From positions 31,399-95,398 of the forward strand of contig JANYKL010000145.1 of assembly GCA_025361625.1 (NCBI GenBank): 64,000 nt of DNA, written 5' to 3'. Shown here piece by piece: positions 35,067 to 44,770 of this stretch (position 1 is its first letter; every line of letters begins with the position of its first letter). The DNA comes from Acidobacteriaceae bacterium. Lineage in GTDB: Bacteria > Acidobacteriota > Terriglobia > Terriglobales > Acidobacteriaceae. The position numbers and the translations under genes were made by a program. The notes beneath the pieces are model-generated. The model had not been told where the DNA came from, did no database searches, and saw only the letters and a list, made by a program, of their open reading frames with translations.

Positions 35067-37121
35067 TTACCTCGACTCTGAGTAAATGTTTCGAGATATG
35101 CCAAGCCTTGCCATCTTGTATTGCAGAGTGGTGCGCTTGATTCCAAGCCGAGCGGCGGCCCCTTGGGGTCCGGAAATCGTCCCATGACTTTGTCGCAAGA
35201 TTTCTATAATGTGCTCTCTTTCCAGATCGACAAGGGTGCCGGCCGCTTTCGGCGAACTGTTCATCAGTTCTTCGCTCAATTCCGTCAGAGGTGCATTTAA
35301 CGTTGTGCCTTCGGAAAGAATCACCGAGCGCTCAATAAAATTTTCGAGTTCGCGAATATTTCCCGGCCACATCCAGCGCATGGTCGCGCTCAGTACCTCT
35401 TTTGGGATGACGTCGATGTGTTTGTGCATGCGGGCTGCGCATTTGTCGACGAAGTGCCGGATAAGCGCCGGAATATCCTCCCGCCGCTCGCGTAGCGACG
35501 GCAGATGTATTGGGAAAACATTCAGGCGATAAAACAGGTCGCTTCGAAATTCTCTCTCTTCGACGACCCGAGCGAGGTCCCGATTAGTGGCTGCGATAAC
35601 ACGAACGTCGACGCGAATCGTCTTGGTTCCTCCCAGCCGTTCGAATTCCTGGTCCTGCAGCACGCGCAGCAATTTTGGCTGCAGTTCAAGCGGGATATCC
35701 CCAATTTCATCGAGCAACAATGTGCCTTTGTCGGCCAGTTCCAAACGGCCAAGTTTCTGGCTGATGGCCCCGGTGAAGGCCCCTCTCTCATGACCAAAAA
35801 GTTCGCTCTCGAGTAATCCGGTGGGAATGGCGGCGCAGTTTAACTTAATAAAATTTCGATCTTTGCGCTGGCTCATGCTGTGAATGAGCCGCGCGACGCC
35901 TTCCTTTCCAGTGCCGGTTTCACCGGTGATCAGGACGGTTGAGTCTGTGTCGGCGACGACTGCCGCGTTATCCATAACACGCTTTAGAGCTTGGCTTGAA
36001 CCTACGATGTCTCCCGAGCGGTTGACACTGCGGATCTCATACTCGAGATAGTGTTTTTCTTGCGATAGACGATCTTTCAGCTCTTCAATTTCTTTGAATG
36101 CGTGAGCGTTCTGCACTGCGGTTGCGATCTGGTTTGCGACTTGTTGGAGATAACTTACTTCGGCGTGGCTGAAGGCGTTATTCGAGGTTCCGCTGATATC
36201 GAGCGCCCCCCACACCCGGCCGCTGGCAATGAGTGGCACGCTGCACAAGGAGCGCACCCCAGCTTCCAGCATGGCATTCGCGATCGGCAGTTGCGCTTGA
36301 CGCAGATCGTCAGCGCCGTAAAAAGTTACCTGTCGCGTGTTGATAGCTTTGGCCGATAATGAGTGGGCGGTGGGCAGTTTGGCCCCATGATTAATAAATG
36401 GCTCCCACTCCAGAACTTCTCCGTGCAGATAAACGTGGGCATCGCCCTTCTCAAGCAGCGACAAAACGGACCGTTCATAGCGAGCAATACTTCTAAGGCT
36501 CTGCAGAATGACGGGCAGCAGTTTTTCAAGTTCCAGGTTAGTGCTCAGTTGTTGGCTGATTGCCACCAGGCTCTGTTGCTCTTCAAAGGCTTTCCCTGCT
36601 TTTTCCTTCTCCAGATTGAGAGCGCTGAGCAAAGCGATTCGGGAGAGTAGTTCTATGTCCTCGAACCTAAGCGTCCCCGGAATATTTTTCCCGATCCCTA
36701 TGGCGCCAAAGTGGCGGGAGGCTGAACTCATGGGGATGGCCGTGTAGGAGCGTACCCCATGCGCGCGTAGAGTGGGCACGATCTCGGCAAAGCGCCCGTC
36801 GTCTTCGATATCATGAATGGCCAAAGGCGACTGATGGCGCCAGGACCAGCCACTGGTTGCCTGGTCGACAGGGATCGAATCAAACACTCCACTCTCGTTA
36901 TTTCTTTTCCAATATTGCGTCGCCATGTAATCGCCGCGAGGATCGCGCAAGGAGAGGTGGAGCAGGTCTCCGCCAGTCAGTTCCAATAGCGGCGGGGCCA
37001 CGTCCGTGAACACTTCGGGCAAGTTAGCTTCGCGACTCAGCCGGTCGGTCATCTCGAGGAGGAGCCGATACCTAGTGCGGTCGGAGGAGTAATGCTCCGA
37101 TTCACGTTCATCTTGGGACAT
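35067..37121 (-). CDS. GAF-domain sigma-54 transcriptional activator (FhlA/NorR-like)
   Basis: A 684-aa enhancer-binding protein. Two GAF sensor domains span about residues 20-175 and 190-345, a short coiled linker follows, then the AAA+ domain (370-600) with Walker A 'GETGTGKEG', the sigma-54 contact loop 'ERGAFTGAISQ', Walker B 'TLLLDEIGD' and the arginine-finger region 'FRSDLFYRLNVFPI'. A Fis-type HTH ends the protein ('AARLGIKRTTLQYKMARLG'). It needs RpoN and a ligand or redox signal on its GAF domains, unlike a phosphorylated NtrC. A purine-rich Shine-Dalgarno sequence lies before ATG 37121. Confidence 0.93.
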   Translation of the reverse strand: MSQDERESEHYSSDRTRYRLLLEMTDRLSREANLPEVFTDVAPPLLELTGGDLLHLSLRDPRGDYMATQYWKRNNESGVFDSIPVDQATSGWSWRHQSPLAIHDIEDDGRFAEIVPTLRAHGVRSYTAIPMSSASRHFGAIGIGKNIPGTLRFEDIELLSRIALLSALNLEKEKAGKAFEEQQSLVAISQQLSTNLELEKLLPVILQSLRSIARYERSVLSLLEKGDAHVYLHGEVLEWEPFINHGAKLPTAHSLSAKAINTRQVTFYGADDLRQAQLPIANAMLEAGVRSLCSVPLIASGRVWGALDISGTSNNAFSHAEVSYLQQVANQIATAVQNAHAFKEIEELKDRLSQEKHYLEYEIRSVNRSGDIVGSSQALKRVMDNAAVVADTDSTVLITGETGTGKEGVARLIHSMSQRKDRNFIKLNCAAIPTGLLESELFGHERGAFTGAISQKLGRLELADKGTLLLDEIGDIPLELQPKLLRVLQDQEFERLGGTKTIRVDVRVIAATNRDLARVVEEREFRSDLFYRLNVFPIHLPSLRERREDIPALIRHFVDKCAARMHKHIDVIPKEVLSATMRWMWPGNIRELENFIERSVILSEGTTLNAPLTELSEELMNSSPKAAGTLVDLEREHIIEILRQSHGTISGPQGAAARLGIKRTTLQYKMARLGISRNIYSESR

Positions 37122-37178
37122 AGAACCCCTTTCACGCGACTAACACATCATGTCCGATGGTAGCCAGACCGGGGGTTA

Positions 37179-37197
37179 CGTGGCGTCCCGCGCCACG
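37179..37197. promoter_or_regulatory. Perfect inverted repeat upstream of the GAF/sigma-54 activator
   Basis: CGTGGCG (37179-37185) and CGCCACG (37191-37197) with a 5-nt spacer, 58 bp upstream of the activator start in a divergent intergenic region. The symmetry suits a dimeric regulator, possibly autoregulation; it is also a plausible RNA hairpin. Confidence 0.4.
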
Positions 37198-37386
37198 GTT
37201 GAGTCAATTCGGACGCAGTCACTGGTTCAGCTGTTGGGCGCTCCTAACTTCTGCGTCGCGGAAACTCCCCAACGTGCCAGCCGAGCATGCGTTTCAAGAA
37301 CTGTCAACGTCTGCTACCGCACGTTTGTACGCTTGCCTACAGTCATATGCAAGATCTTTCCAAAACGTTATCGGAATTAAAAAGGG

Positions 37387-37392
37387 TAGAAT
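37387..37392 (+). promoter_or_regulatory. -10-like box before the small protein at 37400
   Basis: TAGAAT ends 7 nt before ATG 37400. No good -35 box; an AAGGG further upstream is too far for a normal ribosome site. Confidence 0.3.
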
Positions 37393-37399
37393 TCCCAAT

Positions 37400-37642
37400 A
37401 TGGCACGTGGTTGGGAGAGCAAGTCCATCGAGCAACAGCAGGAAGAGATGGAGGAGAAAACAAAGCCGCGAAATGCCCCTATTCCCCCCATCCAGCAAAA
37501 GCGAAATCGGGAGCGTGACGGGCTTCTCCTCTCCCGTGAACGCCTCCTACAGCAACTGCAAGCCTCATCGAACTCCAGGCACCGGCAAATGTTGGAGCTT
37601 TCAATTACCGAGATAGACAAGCAACTAGCTTCTTTTAAATAG
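37400..37642 (+). CDS. Small conserved-looking protein (80 aa)
   Basis: An 80-aa hydrophilic protein beginning 'MARGWESKSIEQQQEEMEEK', with a Pro/Asn-rich middle and a long predicted helix from about 40 to 78 ('LLLSRERLLQQLQ'). No Cys, no signal peptide. I recall similar MARGWESKS-type proteins in acidobacterial genomes, but no function. The start is fixed by the ATG at the head of this motif; longer in-frame upstream sequence lacks similar character. Confidence 0.6.
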   Translation: MARGWESKSIEQQQEEMEEKTKPRNAPIPPIQQKRNRERDGLLLSRERLLQQLQASSNSRHRQMLELSITEIDKQLASFK

Positions 37643-37730
37643 TTTAGGCGTTTGGATCCAATTCTAGGCGAGGCTCTCAGGGGCGAAGGGGCATAACGAA
37701 AACCGCTGCTGGATAGTTGTTCACCTAACG

Positions 37731-37736
37731 TATAAT
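37731..37736 (+). promoter_or_regulatory. Consensus -10 box (TATAAT) before purS
   Basis: TATAAT ends 10 nt before ATG 37747. The expected start site is near 37743, leaving a leader of about 4 nt. No Shine-Dalgarno sequence precedes the ATG, and the -35 region is weak. Confidence 0.45.
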
Positions 37737-37746
37737 CAAATGGCAG

Positions 37747-37995
37747 ATGACAGCCTACGTCTACGTTTCCTTGAAGAAGAGCGTGCTTGATCCGCAAGGC
37801 AAAACGATCCATGGAGCTCTCTCCAAGATCGGCTACAAAGGATTGCATGACGTGCGACAGGGGAAATATTTTGAAATTACGTTAAACGGCGGCATCACTA
37901 AAGATGAAGCCAACATCGAAGTTGAGAGGATTGCGCGTGAGGTCCTAACCAATCCAGTCATTGAAGAGTATCGATTCTCCCTCGAAGACAACTAA
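37747..37995 (+). CDS. purS: Phosphoribosylformylglycinamidine synthase subunit PurS
   Basis: An 82-aa protein with the PurS pattern: 'YVYVSLKKSVLDPQGKTIHG', 'DVRQGKYFEITLNG' and 'EVLTNPVIEEYRF'. PurS joins PurQ and PurL in the fourth step of purine synthesis, helping ammonia transfer. Here purQ and purL are not next to it; the following gene is glmS, another glutamine-dependent enzyme. Probably transcribed from the TATAAT box just upstream as a nearly leaderless mRNA. Confidence 0.92.
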   Translation: MTAYVYVSLKKSVLDPQGKTIHGALSKIGYKGLHDVRQGKYFEITLNGGITKDEANIEVERIAREVLTNPVIEEYRFSLEDN

Positions 37996-38091
37996 ATCAC
38001 AGGCTGATCGCGCCTCTCGAGGCATGAGCAGCGTCACGGTAGTTAAAAAATCGGTTCCCCACCGGTGAGATCATCGCAACGAGGAAATCAG

Positions 38092-38114
38092 GAAGTCATC
38101 ACTGAAGTCATCAC
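38092..38114. repeat. Short direct repeat upstream of glmS
   Basis: GAAGTCATCAC occurs twice (38092-38102 and 38104-38114) with a 12-bp period, just before the Shine-Dalgarno sequence of glmS. It may be a binding site or chance duplication. Confidence 0.6.
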
Positions 38115-38130
38115 CAAGGAGCAATAATCC

Positions 38131-40005
38131 ATGTGCGGCATCGTGGGCTACGTAGGTAAAAAAGAGGTCGTTTCGGTCATCATTGAAGGTCTGCGCAAGC
38201 TGGAGTACCGCGGGTATGACTCTGCCGGAATTGCAGTCGCCGGAAATGGCTCCGGCCTGCAAGTGCGCCGCGCCGAAGGCAAGCTGCGAAATCTGGAAGA
38301 AGTCATCCGTCTGAAGCCGCTCGATGGGACTTACGGCATCGGCCATACGCGCTGGGCTACGCACGGCCGCCCCACGGAAGAGAACGCGCACCCGCATCGC
38401 GACTGCACTGGAAAGATTGTCGTCGTTCATAACGGGATTGTTGAGAATTACCTCTCGCTCAAGAAGAAGCTCATATCGGAAGGCCACAAGTTCACCACCG
38501 AGACAGACACGGAAATCATTGCGCACCTGATCGAGAAGCACCATTTTCACACGGGGAACGGGCATCGGCCGACGCTTGAAGAATCCGTGCGTAAGGCTGT
38601 CAAAGAACTTACCGGAGTGTTTGCTCTTGTCGTGATTTCGACCGACGAAGCGGGTAAGATCGTGGCCGCGCGCAATGGACCGCCGGTGGTGATTGGCATC
38701 GGCAAAGACGAATATTTTGTGGCGAGCGACGTACCCGCGCTGCTCGATCACACGCGCGATCTCTTCTTTCTTGCTGATGGCGACCTCGCGGTGCTCACCG
38801 CCCAAGGCGTAACAGTTACCGACTTCAATGGCACAGCCGTCGAGCGGAAACCGCAACGCATTACATGGGATCCGATCATGGCCGAGAAGGGCGGCTTTAA
38901 ACACTTCATGCTCAAGGAAATTTATGAGCAGCCGCGCACTGTCCGCGATACGACGCTCGGACGCGTCTCGCAGGATTCGGGCAGCATTTTCTTGGACGAG
39001 ATGCAGGTGAGCGAAGCGGACTTCAAGGCGCTGAAGAAAATCAATATTGCGGCTTGCGGAACAAGTTGGCACGCCGGGCTGGCAGGGAAGTTCATGATCG
39101 AGAACCTGGCTCGCGTTCCAGTCGAGGTCGATTACGCGAGCGAGTGGCGCTATCGTAATCCCATCATCGGCTCAGATTCGATGACACTCCTGATTTCGCA
39201 ATCCGGCGAAACCGCCGACACAATCGCGGCTCAGCGCGAAGCGAAATCAAAGGGTTCGAAGACTTTAGCAATCTGCAACGTCGTCGGATCGATGATCACT
39301 CGCGAGGCTGCCGGCACGATCTACACGCACGCCGGCCCGGAAATCGGGGTGGCATCGACCAAGGCTTTTACCGGCCAATTAACCGCGCTGTATCTGTTCT
39401 CGCTCTATCTTGCGCAAGTACGTGGTGCGATGACGCCCGAACAGGCGAAGGCCGCGGTGCAGCAACTTACCCTTATTCCCGGGAAGCTGGAACAAATCCT
39501 AACGCAAGATGAAGTTTGCGACGAGCTCGCGAAAACTTATATTCGCGCTCAGGACTTCCTGTTTCTCGGACGCGGCATTCACTATCCCATCGCTCTGGAA
39601 GGCGCGCTAAAACTCAAGGAAATTTCTTACATTCACGCCGAAGGCTATCCCGCCGGCGAGATGAAGCACGGGCCGAACGCGCTGATCGACGAGAATTTGC
39701 CGGTAGTCATTATCGCTACGCGCGACGAAAATAGCCCACAGTCGATGCTTCGCTACGAAAAGACAATGTCAAACCTGAAAGAAGTGAAGGCTCGATCCGG
39801 CATTGTCATCGCACTGGCGACAACGGGTGATAAGGAAATCACCGAAGAAGCGGACCATGTCATCTTCGTTCCATCGGCTCCAGAAGAATTGTCGGCTATT
39901 CTGGAAATTGTTCCGCTTCAAATGTTGGCATATCACATCGCAGTGCGACGCGGCTGCGATGTAGATCAGCCGCGCAATCTGGCAAAGTCGGTCACCGTCG
40001 AATAG
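38131..40005 (+). CDS. glmS: Glutamine--fructose-6-phosphate aminotransferase
   Basis: A 624-aa enzyme that makes glucosamine-6-phosphate, entering peptidoglycan and LPS synthesis. The N-terminal Ntn glutaminase begins with 'MCGIVGYVG', so Cys2 is the nucleophile after Met removal. Two SIS domains follow, with '[14 protein letters not shown]' and '[20 protein letters not shown]'; the conserved end is '[13 protein letters not shown]'. AGGAG lies 9 nt before ATG. Length is normal. I see no glmS ribozyme signature in the short leader. Codirectional with purS. Confidence 0.97.
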   Translation: MCGIVGYVGKKEVVSVIIEGLRKLEYRGYDSAGIAVAGNGSGLQVRRAEGKLRNLEEVIRLKPLDGTYGIGHTRWATHGRPTEENAHPHRDCTGKIVVVHNGIVENYLSLKKKLISEGHKFTTETDTEIIAHLIEKHHFHTGNGHRPTLEESVRKAVKELTGVFALVVISTDEAGKIVAARNGPPVVIGIGKDEYFVASDVPALLDHTRDLFFLADGDLAVLTAQGVTVTDFNGTAVERKPQRITWDPIMAEKGGFKHFMLKEIYEQPRTVRDTTLGRVSQDSGSIFLDEMQVSEADFKALKKINIAACGTSWHAGLAGKFMIENLARVPVEVDYASEWRYRNPIIGSDSMTLLISQSGETADTIAAQREAKSKGSKTLAICNVVGSMITREAAGTIYTHAGPEIGVASTKAFTGQLTALYLFSLYLAQVRGAMTPEQAKAAVQQLTLIPGKLEQILTQDEVCDELAKTYIRAQDFLFLGRGIHYPIALEGALKLKEISYIHAEGYPAGEMKHGPNALIDENLPVVIIATRDENSPQSMLRYEKTMSNLKEVKARSGIVIALATTGDKEITEEADHVIFVPSAPEELSAILEIVPLQMLAYHIAVRRGCDVDQPRNLAKSVTVE

Positions 40006-40133
40006 CTTTACACCATAAAGACCTTTTGCCGTGCTCCGCGCCCGTTACACAGCGCTTTGCTTCGCGCCAGATGCAAGGGTTGTTAATGCAGCGAGCGCGT
40101 CCTGCGCCCGCGGATTATCATCTAATAAGTGTA

Positions 40134-40856
40134 ATGGCAAATTTCAAAACATTTGAGGCTCGAGTGGTCCGGTCAATTCCACTCAGCGATTTTACTAAGC
40201 ATCTTGAGCTTGAGGTCGAGGGAGTGAATCACTTCGGCTACGTTCCTGGACAATGGCTTTCGGTGAAAGCGGTCACGCCTGATGGCGAAGAAATGACGCG
40301 CGCATATTCGATCGCGTCTCCACCGACTGACAATGGTCACGTCGCGTTTTGTCTGAACCGAGTCGAAGAGGGGTTCATGTCAAACTACCTCTGCGGGCTC
40401 GAAGATGGCGCGACCATAAGCTTTCAGGGGCCATTCGGGGATTTCACCTTGCGCCCGCCATTGCGCGACACTTTGTTTATTGCCACAGGCACGGGAGTAG
40501 CTCCGTTTCGCTCCATGCTGCATTGGCTGCTTGCGAACAAAGAACGTCATCAGGATCACGAGTTTTGGCTGCTTTTTGGAGCGCGAACAGAAGAAGATCT
40601 TTACTACAAGAAGGAATTCCAAGAACTTGAGACCAAGCACCCGAACTTCCATTTCCTTCCGACCCTAAGTCGCGCCCCGGAAACATGGAAAGGTCTGCAC
40701 GGATACGTGCAAGAACATGTCGGCGAAATCGTGGGAATGCGAAGCGACATGCACGCCTACATCTGCGGCCTGGACAAGATGGTCAAAGCCAACCGAGACC
40801 TGCTGAAAACATTAGGGTGGGACCGCACGTCCATTCGTTACGAAAAATACGATTAA
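40134..40856 (+). CDS. FAD-dependent oxidoreductase (ferredoxin-NADP reductase fold)
   Basis: A 240-aa protein with an FAD-binding barrel (about 5-100, 'MTRAYSIASPP' is the RxYS flavin motif) and an NAD(P)-binding domain ('DTLFIATGTGVAPFRSML', 'FWLLFGARTEEDLYY', 'HAYICGLDKMVKANRD'). It passes electrons between NAD(P)H and an electron carrier such as ferredoxin or flavodoxin. ATG 40134 begins the barrel; upstream in-frame sequence is not family-like. Codirectional with the aldo/keto reductase 93 bp downstream. Confidence 0.88.
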   Translation: MANFKTFEARVVRSIPLSDFTKHLELEVEGVNHFGYVPGQWLSVKAVTPDGEEMTRAYSIASPPTDNGHVAFCLNRVEEGFMSNYLCGLEDGATISFQGPFGDFTLRPPLRDTLFIATGTGVAPFRSMLHWLLANKERHQDHEFWLLFGARTEEDLYYKKEFQELETKHPNFHFLPTLSRAPETWKGLHGYVQEHVGEIVGMRSDMHAYICGLDKMVKANRDLLKTLGWDRTSIRYEKYD

Positions 40857-40949
40857 CAATACGATCACCACAGGTTTGTATCAGGGTATCCTTCAGGCGT
40901 ACGACAAGCCCGGAAATTGAAAGTGGCTTCAGGCGCTGAGGAATTATGA

Positions 40950-41939
40950 ATGTACGTCGCTGACAGCAATCGCTACGACTCGATGCAATACCGTCGCTGC
41001 GGCAAGAGCGGAATCAAACTCCCCGCTGTTTCCCTGGGCCTCTGGCACAATTTTGGCGGAGATGACAACTTCGAAAATTCGCGTGCCATGTTGCGACGGG
41101 CGTTCGATCTCGGCATCAGCCACTTCGATCTAGCCAACAACTACGGCCCGCCCTACGGGTCAGCTGAAGAAACATTTGGCCAAATTCTAAAAAAAGATTT
41201 TCTACCGTACCGTGACGAGCTGATCATCTCCTCCAAGGCCGGATGGGACATGTGGCCCGGTCCGTACGGGAACCATGGTTCTCGCAAATACATGCTGGCG
41301 AGCCTTGACCAGAGCCTGGAGCGCATGGGGCTCGAATACGTCGACATTTTTTATCACCACCGGCCCGATCCCGACACTCCGATGGAGGAATCGCTCGGCG
41401 CGCTTGACACCGCAGTGCGGTCAGGACGCGCGCTGTACGCTGGAATTTCGGCCTACGACGCGAAGCAGACGGCGCAAGCCATAAAGATCATGCGTAGCCT
41501 GGGCACGCCATGCCTGATTCATCAGCCGAAATATTCTATGTTCGTTCGCGAACCGGAGGAAGGACTTTTGGATGTGCTCGGCAAAAAGGGTGTTGGGTCG
41601 ATCGTCTTCAGCCCTCTCGCGCAGGGAATGCTTTCCGATCGTTATCTGAATGGAATTCCCGCAGATTCGCGTGCGGCCAAAAATTTTGCGCTCAAGAAAA
41701 AAGACATTGGCGAAGACAAGCTGGCCAAGATTCGCGCCTTGAACAAAGTCGCCGGCGAACGCGGCCAGACGCTCGCTGAAATGGCGGTCGCATGGGTGCT
41801 GCGCGATCCGAGGGTAACGAGCGCTCTGGTCGGGACGAGCAAGGTATCGCAAGTTGACGATAACGTGGCAGCGCTAAAAAATTTAAAATTCGCGGACGAG
41901 GAATTGAGCAAGATCGACGACATCCTATCGCGCAAGTAA
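40950..41939 (+). CDS. Aldo/keto reductase (YghZ/Gpr-like)
   Basis: A 329-aa NADPH-dependent TIM-barrel reductase. The tetrad is visible: Asp and Tyr in 'ISHFDLANNYGPPYGSAEE', Lys in 'LIISSKAGW' and His in 'DIFYHHRPDPDTP'. The overall sequence is closest, by recognition, to the E. coli YghZ group that reduces glyceraldehyde-3-phosphate and methylglyoxal. GAGG lies 8 nt before ATG 40950. Six bp upstream of tag, so the two are likely co-transcribed. Confidence 0.9.
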   Translation: MYVADSNRYDSMQYRRCGKSGIKLPAVSLGLWHNFGGDDNFENSRAMLRRAFDLGISHFDLANNYGPPYGSAEETFGQILKKDFLPYRDELIISSKAGWDMWPGPYGNHGSRKYMLASLDQSLERMGLEYVDIFYHHRPDPDTPMEESLGALDTAVRSGRALYAGISAYDAKQTAQAIKIMRSLGTPCLIHQPKYSMFVREPEEGLLDVLGKKGVGSIVFSPLAQGMLSDRYLNGIPADSRAAKNFALKKKDIGEDKLAKIRALNKVAGERGQTLAEMAVAWVLRDPRVTSALVGTSKVSQVDDNVAALKNLKFADEELSKIDDILSRK

Positions 41940-41945
41940 GTCAGA

Positions 41946-42521
41946 ATGAAAGCGGCTGCGGCTAAGAATATCGTTCGTTGTGCTTGGGCGAGTAACGAGC
42001 TCTCCATCGCCTACCACGATAAAGAGTGGGGAGTTCCGCAGCATGACGACCGCGTACTCTTCGAGTTTCTGATTCTTGAAGGTGCGCAAGCAGGTCTCAG
42101 CTGGGACACGATTTTGCGCAAGCGGGAGAACTACCGCGCAGCTTTCAATGGCTTTGACCCCAAAAAAGTGGCAAAATACGACGCGAAGAAGAAGCAGCAA
42201 TTACTCGCCGACGAAGGCATTATACGGAACCGGCTGAAAATCGAATCAGCTGTCAATAACGCGAACGCATTCATAGCCGTCCAAAAAGAGTTCGGATCTT
42301 TCGACCGTTATATCTGGCAATACGTTGGTGGCAAACCGCGTATGAATAAGTGGAAATCCCGGGACCGGCTCCCGGCTAGCACGGAAGAGTCGGAGGCCAT
42401 GAGCAAAGATCTGAAGCGGCGAGGCTTCAACTTCGTTGGCTCTACTATCTGCTATGCGTTCATGCAAGCGACTGGCATGGTGAACGATCATGCCGTCGAG
42501 TGCTTTCGTTATCACCGGTGA
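41946..42521 (+). CDS. tag: DNA-3-methyladenine glycosylase I
   Basis: A 191-aa base-excision repair enzyme that removes 3-methyladenine. The zinc ligands of the family are visible: Cys in 'IVRCAWAS', His in 'AYHDKEWGV', and His/Cys in 'MVNDHAVECFRY'. The HhH fold core includes 'EGAQAGLSWDTILRKRENY'. Length is standard. It follows the aldo/keto reductase by 6 bp in the same direction. Confidence 0.94.
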   Translation: MKAAAAKNIVRCAWASNELSIAYHDKEWGVPQHDDRVLFEFLILEGAQAGLSWDTILRKRENYRAAFNGFDPKKVAKYDAKKKQQLLADEGIIRNRLKIESAVNNANAFIAVQKEFGSFDRYIWQYVGGKPRMNKWKSRDRLPASTEESEAMSKDLKRRGFNFVGSTICYAFMQATGMVNDHAVECFRYHR

Positions 42522-42646
42522 TTCAGAGCAAGAATACAGGTTGACTATTCTCAATTCCAAACGTCGATTAGAATGTGGCGGTGTATTCGGAGCCTGTTAT
42601 CTTTGCCGCCTGCCGTTAATCCACAAAATTAAAAATCGAGGACGCA

Positions 42647-44770
42647 ATGCGAAATCTCGTGAAAATGTTTGCCGCTGGCCTGATGCTAGCGCTTTTTCAT
42701 ATACCAATGGTGTTCGCGCAGAACGCTGGACCCGGCCAAGGTCAAGCGAAAGATGGCCAAGCGAAAGATAGTTCTTCGTCCAGCAAGTCCTCGAAGCAGC
42801 CCGATACAGCAGAATCGATGGCCGACGTGCGCTTTTCTCCCGACATGCTTGATAAAGATATCGATCCTTGCAAAGACTTCTTCGCATACGCTTGCAGCAA
42901 GTGGATCGCGAAAAACCCGATTCCGTCCGACCGCTCTTCATGGGGGCGCTTCAACGAACTGCAGCAACGCGGCGAATATGTGGTGCGCGACATTCTGCAG
43001 AAAGCTGCGGAGCAGAGCGCTCAGCGCAGTTCCGACGAACAGAAAATTGGCGACTATTACGCAAGCTGCATGGACGAGGCTGCAGTTGAGAAGGCGGGCG
43101 CTAAGCCGCTTGATCCTGATTTCAAGAGCATAGCCGCAATCAAGTCGAAAGACGATCTTCCGAAAGAAATTGTCCGCCTGCACCGCGAAGGCAACGATGT
43201 GCTCTTCAACTTCGATTCCGGAGCCGATTTTAAGAACGCGAGCCAGATTATCGCCCAAGCCGACCAGGGCGGCCTCGGCATGCCGGACCGCGATTATTAC
43301 TTCAAAGACGATGCGAAGTCGGTCGAACTCCGCAAAAAATATGTCGCGCATATAACGAAAATGTTCGTGCTTTTAGGCGACAACCAGCAGAAGGCCTCGG
43401 CCGAAGCAAAAACCGTCATGGACATCGAGACGGGCCTCGCCAAGGGTGCGCTCGACCAGACGACGCGACGCGATCCTCAGAAGATTTATCACAAGCTCAG
43501 CAATGCGGATCTAGCCGCCATGAGTCCGGCCTTCAATTGGAATGCCTATTTCGAAGGCGTGGGAGCTCCTCGCTTCGATTCGCTCAACGTGGTCGAGCCC
43601 GATTTCTTCAAGAACATGCAGCAGGTCGTCAGCTCGCATTCGCTCGATGATTGGAAGGCCTATCTGCGCTGGCACACGGTGCACGCTAACGCGCAGATGC
43701 TACCCAATGCCTTCGTTGAAGAGACCTTTGATTTCTTCAGTCGCACCATGCAAGGAACGAAGGAACTGCGGCCACGATGGAAGCGCTGCGTAGCCTTCGC
43801 CGACGATGACCTTGGCGACCTGGTCGGCCAGGTTTACGTCAAGCAAACTTTCGGCGAAGAGGGCAAAGAACGTACGCTCGACATGGTGAACGCCCTCGAA
43901 AAAGCGCTGGCCGAAGATATCAACACTTTGCCTTGGATGGGCGCGGATACGAAGGCCCAGGCAATAGTGAAACTGCATGCCATCACCAACCGCATTGGGT
44001 ACACCGACAAGTGGCGAAATTATTCCGGTCTGAAGATTGTCCGTGGTGACGCCCTGGGGAATTCGCAGCGCGCCAATGAAAATGATTTTCAGCGGCGTAT
44101 AGACAAGGTTGGCAAGCCACTGGACAAGCGCGATTGGCCTTACCCTCCAATGACGATCAACGCGAGTTACAATCCGTTGGAAAATAACATCACCTTTCCC
44201 GCCGGTATCTTGCAGCCGCCCTTTTACGACAATCGCGCGGATGATGCCATGAACTTTGGCGGCATCGGCGCCGTCATTGGGCACGAACTGACGCACGGGT
44301 TCGACGACCAGGGCAGTCAGTTCGACGCGCAGGGCAATCTCCGCGACTGGTGGACGGCGGAGGACAAGAAAGAATTTGAGAAACGCACCAGCTGCGTGGC
44401 CAATCAATATGGAGATTTCGTCGCGGTCGACGATCTGAAATTGAACGGCAAACTCACCCTCGGCGAGAACGCCGCGGATAACGGCGGTTTGCGCATCGCA
44501 TACATGGCGCTGCTCAGCACGCTGAACGGAAAAGAGCCGCCAGATGTCGATGGTCTTACCGCGAAGCAACGCTTTTTTCTGGGATGGGCAAATGTTTGGT
44601 GCCAGCACCGCACGGATGCAGTGTCTCGCATGCTCGTAACCGTCGATCCCCATTCACCCTCGAAATATCGGGTGAACGGAACCATCTCGAATATGCCTGA
44701 GTTCCGCGAAGCCTACCATTGCGCCGCGAACGCTCCGATGGTGAACCAGAACGCTTGCCGAGTTTGGTAG
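42647..44770 (+). CDS. M13 family zinc metallopeptidase (neprilysin-like)
   Basis: A 707-aa exported peptidase with a signal peptide (ends near 'MVFAQNAG') and a short Gln/Lys/Ser linker. The zinc site is HELTH (546-550) in 'VIGHELTHGFDDQGSQFD' with the third ligand in 'GENAADNGGLRIAY'. The N-terminal domain begins 'DKDIDPCKDFFAYAC', and the protein ends in CRVW, as M13 enzymes do (CxxW). It degrades short peptides in the periplasm. Length is normal. Confidence 0.95.
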   Translation: MRNLVKMFAAGLMLALFHIPMVFAQNAGPGQGQAKDGQAKDSSSSSKSSKQPDTAESMADVRFSPDMLDKDIDPCKDFFAYACSKWIAKNPIPSDRSSWGRFNELQQRGEYVVRDILQKAAEQSAQRSSDEQKIGDYYASCMDEAAVEKAGAKPLDPDFKSIAAIKSKDDLPKEIVRLHREGNDVLFNFDSGADFKNASQIIAQADQGGLGMPDRDYYFKDDAKSVELRKKYVAHITKMFVLLGDNQQKASAEAKTVMDIETGLAKGALDQTTRRDPQKIYHKLSNADLAAMSPAFNWNAYFEGVGAPRFDSLNVVEPDFFKNMQQVVSSHSLDDWKAYLRWHTVHANAQMLPNAFVEETFDFFSRTMQGTKELRPRWKRCVAFADDDLGDLVGQVYVKQTFGEEGKERTLDMVNALEKALAEDINTLPWMGADTKAQAIVKLHAITNRIGYTDKWRNYSGLKIVRGDALGNSQRANENDFQRRIDKVGKPLDKRDWPYPPMTINASYNPLENNITFPAGILQPPFYDNRADDAMNFGGIGAVIGHELTHGFDDQGSQFDAQGNLRDWWTAEDKKEFEKRTSCVANQYGDFVAVDDLKLNGKLTLGENAADNGGLRIAYMALLSTLNGKEPPDVDGLTAKQRFFLGWANVWCQHRTDAVSRMLVTVDPHSPSKYRVNGTISNMPEFREAYHCAANAPMVNQNACRVW

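Noticed and set aside
38001-38130. A glmS ribozyme upstream of glmS
   Set aside because: The leader is only about 130 bp, and I could not find the core elements of the ribozyme; the ribosome site is ordinary.
42541-42574. A TTGACT...TAGAAT promoter before the M13 peptidase
   Set aside because: The spacer is 22 nt, too long for a normal sigma-70 promoter.
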